64,000 nucleotides of DNA from positions 69,119,104 to 69,183,103 of the forward strand of contig CM072517.1 of NCBI GenBank assembly GCA_036898135.1. Direction: 5' to 3'. Source of the DNA: Oncomelania hupensis (lineage: Eukaryota; Mollusca; Gastropoda; Littorinimorpha; Pomatiopsidae). The notes beneath the pieces were generated by a model, which worked only from the letters and a program-made list of their open reading frames with translations, was not told where the DNA came from and ran no database searches. The translations under genes were made by a program, and so were the position numbers. Below, piece after piece: positions 56,320-64,000 of the stretch (position 1 is the first letter of the stretch; the number at the start of each line of letters is the position of its first letter).

Positions 56320-56364
56320 TCTTCTTCTTCTTCTTCTTCTTCTTCTTCTTCTTCTTCTTCTTCT
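56320..56364. repeat. (TTC)n microsatellite
   Basis: About 14 TTC units abutting the MITE. Confidence 0.95.
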
Positions 56365-56600
56365 CAAACAAAGAGATCATTTAAAGAAAAGAAAGATAGA
56401 AGATTAAAAGAATAATAAGAAACAAAAACATCATTCAACAACAAAAAAGGAAAATAAAATACACAGCAAGCAACGAAAGGGCGATTTAAAGAAGAGCGGA
56501 AAGAAAAGCAAAATAAGAAAAGAAATGAAAAGAACCAAAGGACCGAAGGCAAGAAGAGAAGAAAAAGAAACGAAATACACGAGCGCGCGCGCACTCACAA
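56365..56600. repeat. A-rich purine low-complexity stretch
   Basis: AAAGAAAAG-rich sequence ending in (GC)n/CA near 56580-56605. No coding evidence. Confidence 0.6.
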
Positions 56601-56659
56601 ACACACTCATAGAAAGATATATTCATATCGAGTGTTCGCAGCTTCCATAAAGAAGTAGG

Positions 56660-57050
56660 ACACTATGTGATAAACCTGTCCAATAATTAGCCGTTCTACA
56701 AATTCCCGAGACACGTACATATAATACCCAATGTGGATGCTGGTAAACCCCCCCCGCAAATAATTCTCCGTTATACAAATTCCCCAAACACGAACCTTCA
56801 CAATGCAGATGTTGGTAAAACATCCAATAACTCTCTGTCCTGTGTTCCACATATTCCGAACAACACGTGTATATAATTATAATATAATACACAATGCGGT
56901 TTGCTAATAAACCTTGTCAAATAATTCTCCGCCACACATATCCCCCCAAAACACGTACCAAATGCGAATGTTGATAAAACCTGTCCAATAACTCTCCGTA
57001 CCAGAAAGCCCCAAAAGAAACAAACATATAATGCAGATGCTGTTAAGCGA
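56660..57050. repeat. Diverged tandem repeat, about 5 units of 66-95 bp
   Basis: The motif AATAATTCTCCG (or close) recurs at 56682, 56759, 56825, 56920 and 56987. Each is followed by an ACAAATTCCCC and AACACGTAC-like stretch and preceded by TGATAAAACCTGTCC-like sequence. Confidence 0.75.
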
Positions 57051-57059
57051 GGAAAACGC

Positions 57060-58385
57060 GTGCCTTCTTAATTACACTCGGCTCGCAAATGAGAAAACAA
57101 GAACATTGTGTTTCTGAAAGATCGATCAGTTCTTAGTGGCTGTTGTTGTTGTTGCCATCGTTGTTGGTGGTGTTGTTGGTGGTGTTGATGTGGTGATGAT
57201 GGTGAGGATGATGATGATGAAGGAGACTTAATCCACGAAGATCATGCTCGAAACTCGGAATAACATAAAGACACATCTAACGAAAACACAGATAACAACA
57301 CTCGATGGCCCATGAAGAAAAAATAATCTGAACACTGAAGCGACACAACTATTTACAGTGGTGTATAATTGAAAAACAGTCCCTCCTCAGCAGATATATT
57401 ATAAACAGATCTTATATAATTATTATATAAATAGATTAATATTCGTATTCGTATTAACTAACGTCTCGAAACAGATGTGTTCTTATGCGACGGCGAAAAG
57501 ACACGACTCTCAGTCTCTTTTAGTTCTGGAGGAAGTGCATTCCAGAGGGTGGGAGCAGAACTTGATAATGACCTAACAGCCAAATCGCTTTGTGTCTGTT
57601 TTCAAACGAATAAAGAATTCGAGGTAATGCAATAGTGAGTGTTGTTGTTACATTACTGTTACGTTGGAGACGCGTGCAATGGTAGGCTTGCGTGTGTGAT
57701 AGATCTGTTCGTTTTGTTTTGCAACGCATGCAGTGGTGGAGTGAATTTATCTTTGATTTGATTTTGCGTTGTTGTTAGAGGAAGCTTTGTATAACGTTGG
57801 TGTTTTTAGTTGGTCGATATTATTTGAGAATTTTCTAGAATTCGTTGTTTACTATTGATCTAAGCGTATGGATAATTCTAGTGGTAACCACGAGACGCTT
57901 CCATCCCAAATAAGGTTGTGTGACGTGAGACAGTGATGATGAAATTACTTTGGATTGGTTGTGGTGTTTTATTCAGGGGTATTCTCGCTTGTTCTGGAGT
58001 AGAGAGAGACTATATAAGTGCCGCACTGTTTCAAAATAAGAGAGGTAGTCTCCTCTCTGAAAATCCTTATCGGGAAGAGAGGGGACTATAAACTGATTTT
58101 TAAAAAAAATAAATAAGAGAGAGAGTTGAAAGTAGAGAGAGCTGTTGTATCAGAGTTGAGAAAGTTGTAAAAAGTGGAAAGTTGATTGTAAAGTGAAAAG
58201 CGATTGAACGATTGAATGCAGTTGTTGATGTCTGCTGAATAAAAGTGGAAAACTTCATACGACGACTCCTGCCTGGTTGATGATTGAACGGGTTGCGTGG
58301 ATAAACGAATCTGAGTTACACCTATCAGGATTTCAAGCACCGGGGCTGAATCAACTACTGATAGAGAAAAAACAACATCGAGTGT
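57060..58385. other. No supportable gene; short TTG/ATG-rich tracts
   Basis: Small trinucleotide-rich stretch at 57138-57228. A minus-strand open stretch at 57520-57729 contains LPPSGMHFLQN, which I do not recognise with confidence. Confidence 0.4.
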
Positions 58386-58390
58386 AACAA

Positions 58391-58448
58391 TTACATTACA
58401 TAGTTATTGCTTTAGGGCCAGCGGACTCTTCCGAGCCAAATCAGGACC
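58391..58448 (-). mobile_element. Retroposon R1 copy E (3' end only)
   Basis: TTATTGCTTTAGGGCCAGCG and GACTCTTCCGAGCC with an ATTACATTACAT tail. A 5'-truncated copy of 58 bp. Confidence 0.8.
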
Positions 58449-58695
58449 AAGTGTTGTTGTTGCCATAGCTGTTGTTGGTGATGGTGGTAGTGTGATAGTC
58501 TAGTGCTGAAGATGCTATAGCCAGTGATGTTGCTGTTGTTGGCATACACGTTAATGGTGTTGATGGTGTTTGTTATAGCATAGTGAGTTGGGGTTTAACT
58601 CCTGAATTAGCAAAAATACAAGTAAATTAGAATATAATTATGGAGAGGTGAGGTAGTGGGAGGAGGGAGGAACAAAAGGGGGCGAGTAGTGTTAC

Positions 58696-59260
58696 ACGAT
58701 TATTGCTTTAGGTCCAGCGGACTCTTCCGAGCCAAATCAGGACTGGACAACCCCTGATCCGCATAAAAGACATGCTGAAACAACCCTAGTGGTAAAACTG
58801 AAAGCTCTCCACCAGCCAGTCACTTTACAATAAAGACATCCCACGCAGAAACGCTGAGGCTATACTCTAATTTATCGAACCCCCGTTTACAAAAACAAAA
58901 TTAAATACCAACATCATTATAAATTATCAACAAAGCACGTACATATAAAATGCCTACATTGCTAAATAATAACATCATAGGAAGCCCTAGTGACCACCTG
59001 GCAGAGAGCGTCCAATATTCCCAAGCTGATCCAACAGACCTCACAGACAAATAAGGAGTCTGGTCCCAGAAGAGTTTTCAAGAAAAAGGTAGGTGACTGG
59101 TCTAGCGAAGAAGAAGATAGTGTAGCAGATTGATAGAACAGAGTAGGAATGAGAAAGAGCAAATGAGAAAGACAGTGACAGTGGGAATTTAAAGCACTAA
59201 ATTTCCAGAAAGTGGGGATGCTATTTCTACTGAAACCCCCGGCACCCCAACTGGGGATAC
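58696..59260 (-). mobile_element. Retroposon R1 copy F (full length)
   Basis: Antisense, from ACGATTATTGCTTTAGGTCC to CCCCGGCACCCCAACTGGGG. It is flanked by a 14-bp duplication GCGAGTAGTGTTAC at 58682-58695 and 59261-59274. The tail is very short in this copy. Confidence 0.9.
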
Positions 59261-59329
59261 GCGAGTAGTGTTACGGGAACTTGTCGGACAATAAAGTTGG
59301 TTTGGGTTGTTGTTGTGTTGTATTGTCTT

Positions 59330-59575
59330 GTGTTTTGTCGTACCGTATCATATCGTATCGCATCGCATCGCATCGTGTCGTATCGTACGTATCGCGTCAC
59401 ATCGCACTGCGTCGAAACACATCGTATCTAATCATATCGTACTGTATTGTATTGTATCGCATCGTATGGGATCGGATCGGATCGCATCGTACGGCATTAC
59501 ATCGTACTGTATCGGATCGGGTCGTATTTGAATCATATCGTATCGCATTGTATCGTACGTATCGGATAAAAGCAA
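59330..59575. repeat. Degenerate (ATCGT)n/(ATCGC)n pentanucleotide array
   Basis: About 45 units of five bases, mostly ATCGT, ATCGC or ATCGG, with occasional shifts. Confidence 0.9.
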
Positions 59576-60355
59576 ATAACTTTATGCTAGAATATCGTCT
59601 AAACCGGTATAGCTATTCCAGAATATATTTCAGCACAAATTAGTAAGCATGATGCACTCCAGCGGAATATGTATTACAGGATAGCTATTCTTATGTGCTA
59701 TATTTAGAACAGGATAATTCATGTTACTGCGCATGCGCCATATTCCACAAGCCCACATGTCACTAGCATAAAATCGAAGTGCTATGAGAAACAATAATTA
59801 TGTATTTGATTGAAATGAATTACTTTCCGTCCATTGCCCGATTTTTTAATTGCTCTTAATGTGGTCCTGAAGGGAAGCGGCTTTAGAACATTTTTTCTCA
59901 CATCTTCAATTAACTTTTAATATCATATTTACATCCCTTAAGCGCTCGCGTGTCGAGGGACTTTAATTTAACGAACGACCGAATTTGTAGTGGCAAAGAT
60001 CCGTGCCGAGTCATGACTTGCATTTCCTCAGAAGTTTCAGCCGTTAGATCTATATAGCTGTTCCTCTTGATTCTGAATTTGTCGTACAGTTTCGGTCATC
60101 AAACTTTTCGAAGGAGTGAAATCGATTACGAAAAATGCGATTTCTGGCGTTTTGTCGTCTGCGATTTTGCCGATACGCAACAACACCGGTCATTTTAGTT
60201 CAGCGAAGGCAATAGGAATAAGAGATTTATCCCGACTGAAAGGTTGGTATAACTTTATACCAGAATAAGAAAATAAAAACGCGCAATTACGTTTTCATGC
60301 ATACGAAATAGTGGTTTGCAATTCTGGAATAACTACTCTATTTCTTTTTCATGCA
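59576..60355. other. No recognisable gene
   Basis: A/T-moderate sequence. ORFs are short and domain-free. Confidence 0.4.
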
Positions 60356-60359
60356 TACG

Positions 60360-60530
60360 GCCCCAGACGGAAATAATCCTCCAAGAAAACAAAGGGGAAG
60401 GACCTAAAATCAACACTGAACCACCAGAGCAAATATACTGCTAAAATGGACAGTGAAAATGACCACTTATATTTTGCCCATCACGGGATACAAACCTGGG
60501 TCATCGGTGTGCCAGGCGAGTGCAACAAGT
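60360..60530 (-). mobile_element. SINE-C copy 2
   Basis: In sense: GCCTGGCACACCGATGACCC, AGGTTTGTATCCCGTG, TTGCTCTGGTGGTTCAGTG and GATTTTAGGTCC, the same order as at 27385. Confidence 0.65.
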
Positions 60531-60645
60531 GTAGTGTAGTGTAGTGTAGTGTAGAAGCGTAGTGTAGTGTAGTGTAGTGTAGTGTAGAAGCGTAGTGTAG
60601 TGTAGTGTAGTGTAGTGTAGTGTAGTGTAGTGTAGTGTATTAATG
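60531..60645. repeat. (AGTGT)n pentanucleotide array
   Basis: About 21 AGTGT units broken twice by GAAGCGT. It begins at the SINE-C head. Confidence 0.95.
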
Positions 60646-60877
60646 TATTGTATTGCAAAAAAAGAGAAATGGCAAGTTATTCTACTTACGTGGTTCACAT
60701 CATCACTTGCAAAGCTCTCACTCAACGCACAAAACATCTTCTGTACTAACACGCGACAACCAGGGAATTCCACTTGATGTGTGGCACCGCATCGTTCGCG
60801 TAGCATCCCACTGGCTGTGCTGTAACGGGGAAAAAAACAAACTAGCTTTTTCTTAGTCAATTTTTCTCAATCTTTCT

Positions 60878-60889
60878 CTCTCTCTCATT

Positions 60890-60957
<68 letters not shown>

Positions 60958-61190
60958 ATTTTCTGTATTTGTCTGTCTCTCTCTCACTGTCTGCCTGTAT
61001 GTATATATGTAGGTGTGTCTGTCTGTCTGTCTCTCTCTGTCCATCTGGCCGTCTGTCTCTATCCCTGTCTCTCTCTGTCTCTCTGCCTCTATGTCTCCCT
61101 GTCTCTGTCTGTCTCCCTCTCCCTCTCTCTCTCTTTCTCTTCTTCTTCTTCTTCTTCTTCTTCTTCTTCTTCTTCTTCTTCTTCCCCTTG
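60878..61190. repeat. (CT)n, TCTG-rich and (TTC)n polypyrimidine tract
   Basis: A CT run at 60896-60953, degenerate CTGTCTCT to 61130, TTC run at 61140-61184. Confidence 0.92.
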
Positions 61191-61291
61191 TTCTTCTTTT
61201 GTCTGGAAGTTCCTTAAAACCAAGGTGTTTGGTGTTGTTTTTTTTAAGTCGAACTTTCCCGTGTTGTACTTTAATTGATAATATTTTTGTT

Positions 61292-61445
61292 AAGCCACTC
61301 AGGGTTTCAGGGTTTGGTGGAGGGGTAAATTAAGTGTAGTACCCTTTATCAAGCCACACAGGGTTTCAGGGTTGGGGGGGGAGTAATTAAGTGTAGTACC
61401 CTTTGTAAAGCCACTCAGGGTTCTGGGGAGGGGTAAATTAAGGAG
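61292..61445. repeat. 58-bp tandem repeat, 2.7 copies
   Basis: AAGCCACTCAGGGTTTCAGG, GGGGTAAATTAAGTGTAG and TACCCTTT recur at about 61292, 61351 and 61408. Confidence 0.85.
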
Positions 61446-61589
61446 AAAATGGATGGGGGGAGGGGGCGCTGAGGCTGGGATGGTATGCCAAACCGGTCAG
61501 AAATCTTGACAGCCTGAAAGACCAGAATATGCTGCTTGTTGTTAGTTCTTCTCAGTCATTGTTGAACACTATTTACCAAATAGGCTTAG

Positions 61590-61664
61590 TTATAGTAGCA
61601 GCAGCATCAGCAGCAGTAGTAGTAGTAGTACCATCAGTAGCAGTAGTAGTAATAGTAGTAATAA

Positions 61665-61700
<36 letters not shown>

Positions 61701-61924
61701 CAGCAGCAATATTAGTAGTAGCAGCAGCAACAGTAGTGGTGGTAGTAGTAATAGCAGCAGCAGTAATAGTAGTAGCAGTAGCAGCAGCAGAAGTAGTAGT
61801 ATAGTCGTCCAATTAGTAGGTCTAGTAGAAGAAGAAGAAGAAAAAGAAGAAGAAGAAGAAGAAGAAGAAGAAGAAGAAGAAGAAGAAGAAGAAGAAGAAG
61901 AAGAAGAAGAAGAAGAAGAAGAAG

Positions 61925-61956
<32 letters not shown>

Positions 61957-61962
61957 GTAGTA
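61590..61962. repeat. (AGT)n/(AGC)n then (GAA)n microsatellite
   Basis: AGT and AGC units to about 61805, then GAA/AAG at 61830-61953. The long poly-Leu/Ser/Thr frames are artefacts. Confidence 0.95.
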
Positions 61963-62535
61963 ATAAAAGTACAGAAATCGATAGTGGTGATAAGAACAGT
62001 AAGCAGTCGGTTCCGGAACAGTGACGTGCCCATGACAACACTTTCACGGCTCAGTGCCGTCTGCAACCTGCACGCGCTGTTTAGACACCTATCAGGCTAT
62101 CTCTTTCCTCAGCTCTCATCTACTAGTCTCCCCCCCCCCCCCCTCCCCCTCCTCACCTCTCTCCCCTCATGTTCCTCTTCTTTTTCTTTCTATCTCACCA
62201 GTGCTCATTTCTTTTTTCCATTTTCATTTTTTTCCCCATGGAATCAGGTTTGTTTTCGGATCATGCTTTTTTTTGGTACCCCAAGACTCAAGATACGTAA
62301 CTCGCGCTTTCATTGCAAACAATGACTACGCAGTTCGCTCCCTTTGACCATTTCTTAACAGCTGCTCGAATGTATTTTACTTGTGCGTGGGGATGTTAAG
62401 GGGTTGAGGGGGTGGTTGGGTGGGGAAGAGGAGGTGGGCGGAGAGGAAGGGAGGAGGGAGACTGGCGACTAGTTGATGGGCATGGTGATGACGACGACGA
62501 GAACTAGGAGACTCAAAAACGCTGATCTCGAGGAT
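61963..62535. other. No recognisable gene
   Basis: Pyrimidine-rich near 62120-62240 and G-rich near 62390-62460. No features recognised. Confidence 0.4.
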
Positions 62536-62539
62536 GGGA

Positions 62540-62935
62540 ACGCGGCTGGCTCAGTGACGCAGTGTAGTGGAATTGTCAGACGATAACATTGCAGCCTGTA
62601 GCCTACAGGCAGTGGGTTCAATCCTCGTTGATGGCCTGGAGTGAGAGAAACACATGTTACTCTGAGATTATGTGCCCCTACTACAGCGGATGAGAGTATA
62701 AACCGAGGCCTATTCCGTGCACGCACGCATGTCATTACACGGACTTTAAAGATCCTGACGCTCATGTCCTAGACGGGTTTGTCAGCTGTACAAATACACC
62801 CAGCATGCACTAGGTCCCTTCTCCCCATCCGTGGTCGCCCAGCATTGTGCTCAGTCGTCTGGGTGTCAGACTATGCGACAAAAGATTGTACGTGGGCGCC
62901 TCAGCAGCTTGGATTAGATTCTGTATAGGTCATTT
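62540..62935 (+). mobile_element. SINE-A body with alternative tRNA-like head, plus strand
   Basis: The head is CTGGCTCAGTGACGCAGTG (A-box region) with B box GGTTCAATCCT at 62615-62625 and an intervening CCTGTAGCCTACAGGC hairpin. The usual SINE-A body GAGAGTATAAACCGAGGCC follows. The A/T-rich stretch after it (62936-62995) may be its tail. Confidence 0.82.
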
Positions 62936-62937
62936 AA

Positions 62938-62995
62938 AAAAAATATATTTAATATAATATTATTTATATATATATAAACATATATATATATACAT
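62938..62995. repeat. (TA)n-rich tract
   Basis: ATATAATATTATTTATATATATATA-like sequence directly after the SINE. Confidence 0.85.
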
Positions 62996-62997
62996 AC

Positions 62998-63150
62998 TCA
63001 AAGCCAGTATGTCGCACTTTTTGTCCACCTTTGAGATCAGAAACATTACCTTTCTTGATGTGTAAAGCAACTTGCCTCCCTTGATGTGTTTTATTCATTG
63101 CTCCTTAATGGCGGCTGTGCGTACTAGCCATTTTGAGAAAATATATTATA
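62998..63150 (+). repeat. Direct repeat unit, left copy
   Basis: GTCGCACTTTTTGTCC, ATTACCTTTCTTGATGTG, TTAATGGCGGCTGTGCG and CTAGCCATTTTGAGA also occur in the same order at 63417-63910, where a LINE interrupts them. Confidence 0.75.
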
Positions 63151-63416
63151 TATTTTACAATTATTTGAAAGTCATTCTCTCGGTCGGCCCTAGTCACTGG
63201 GGTGTTTTTAATTTGCGACTGGCTTCTTCCTAATGTGAACTTCTCAACGGGTGTCTTTGTGACTACCCTTGAAGTACACAGAGACTGCACTCAAGGCCAG
63301 ACCTCCTCTAATGATACCTTTGGTAGAGGTAGAAACGCGTCAGGAGAACCAGGCTTTATTATTGTCAGTTGTAGGCCTATTGGTTTTGAATTCACGTAGA
63401 ATCGGGCGGCATTGAA

Positions 63417-63910
63417 AGGAAGTACGTAGCACTTGTAGTCCCCCTTTAAAATAAGGATAATTACCTTTTTGATGTTTGCAATTTTCCTCCCTTGGCTTGT
63501 TTTAAGCCATTGGACAACACGATGACCAGCTCACAGTGGCGAAGAAACGGAAACTCCGATGGTTTGGCCACGTCACCAGATCACCAGGCCTTGCAAAGAA
63601 CATCTTGCAAGGCACAGTGGAAGGAAGTAGAAGAAGAGGAAGACCGAAAAAGAGGTGGGAGGACAACATTCGAGAGTGGACTGGTTTGACACTGCGCGAA
63701 GCCATCAGGGTTGTTGAGGACAGAGAAAGATGGAGTACGCTGGTTAAACGATCATCTGTGGTGCCCCAACGACCTCCGAGTTACGGGATAGGATAGGATA
63801 GGATTGGATAGGATAGGATAGGATAGGATAGGCTTGTTTTATTACTTCCTCGTTAATGGCTGCTGTTCTGTGCTAGCCATTTTGAGAGAATTTATTATAT
63901 ATGAAATTGC
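63417..63910 (+). repeat. Direct repeat unit, right copy, split by LINE
   Basis: The two halves, 63417-63504 and 63831-63910, join at the LINE target duplication to match 62998-63150. The ~265 bp between the two units (63151-63416) are not otherwise recognised, so the pair could be terminal repeats of an unknown small element. Confidence 0.7.
63505..63830 (+). pseudogene. 5'-truncated LINE 3' end, copy 2
   Basis: Encodes LRWFGHVTR, RRRGRPKKRW and REWTGLTLREA in one open frame, the C-terminal end of the same LINE as at 18875. It ends in a (GGATA)n tail of about 10 units. An 11-bp duplication GGCTTGTTTTA flanks it (63494-63504 and 63831-63841). Lack of stops in this short part suggests recent insertion. 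Confidence 0.88.
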
Positions 63911-63983
63911 GAATATGGACCATTTAAGGACAAAAATCAATGCTCGCATAACTAAAACGATCACCATTGGCAGGCCTCATTTA

Positions 63984-64000
63984 CCCCCGTTGGGGTGCCG
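63984..64000 (+). mobile_element. Retroposon R1 copy G (start only, cut by window end)
   Basis: CCCCCGTTGGGGTGCCG, identical to the first bases of copies A and C. Confidence 0.7.

Noticed and set aside
59281..59643. 120-aa Ser/Tyr/Arg/His ORF
   Set aside because: Product of the ATCGT/ATCGC pentanucleotide array, open in two frames.
61590..62066. 158-aa Ser/Leu ORF on the minus strand
   Set aside because: It spans (AGT)n and (GAA)n repeats and lacks any non-repetitive coding signal.

Overview
The window is eukaryotic, repeat-dominated genomic DNA. It has AG/GT-bounded exons, tRNA-headed SINEs, LINE 3' ends with target-site duplications, long microsatellites and an LTR retrotransposon, and no bacterial-style gene organisation. 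The mix of gastropod/bivalve-like simple repeats, SINEs and a Gmr1-type Ty3/gypsy element suggests a marine mollusc. That assignment is an inference from style and is not proven by any host gene seen here.

Layout. 1-2655: degenerate repeats, a 28-bp minisatellite, an (AATAC)n tract and an (ATC)n tract. 2656-17422: a tandem Ty3/gypsy-class retrotransposon, LTR-internal-LTR-internal-LTR, with an exact 6612-bp period and two intact, nearly identical 1510-aa Gag-Pol ORFs. It is inserted in the (ATC)n tract. The pol domain order is protease, integrase, reverse transcriptase, RNase H (copia-like order in a gypsy-type protein), which is the hallmark of the Gmr1 group. 17423-21728: microsatellites, a SINE and a LINE 3' end. 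21729-27028: a nested stack. A foldback-like inverted-repeat element was split by a pogo/Tigger-like DNA transposon carrying a decayed transposase helix-turn-helix. That transposon was invaded by two retroposons, one of which holds a further insertion. 27029-36860: MITE, SINEs, compound microsatellites. 37098-39034 (minus): the only host gene I can support, two 5' coding exons of a predicted secreted coiled-coil protein. 39401-46132: minisatellites, including a 36-copy 20-bp array whose one-copy precursor survives in a neighbouring duplicate. 47160-48743: three SINE copies. 49585-53310: about 54 copies of a 55-57-bp satellite that shares its key motif with a SINE 3' end, followed by trinucleotide tracts. 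53318-64000: more SINEs, an inverted-repeat element, a second MITE copy, two more copies of an unclassified retroposon family, and a second LINE 3' end.

Most of the sequence is explained by a small set of local repeat families that recur: SINE-A (at least 12 copies or fragments), SINE-B (4), SINE-C (2), retroposon R1 (7, with 12-14-bp target-site duplications at three), a 0.5-kb MITE (2) and a LINE 3' end with a (GGATA)n tail (2). These family names are mine. All coordinates of degenerate repeats are by eye and approximate to several bases.
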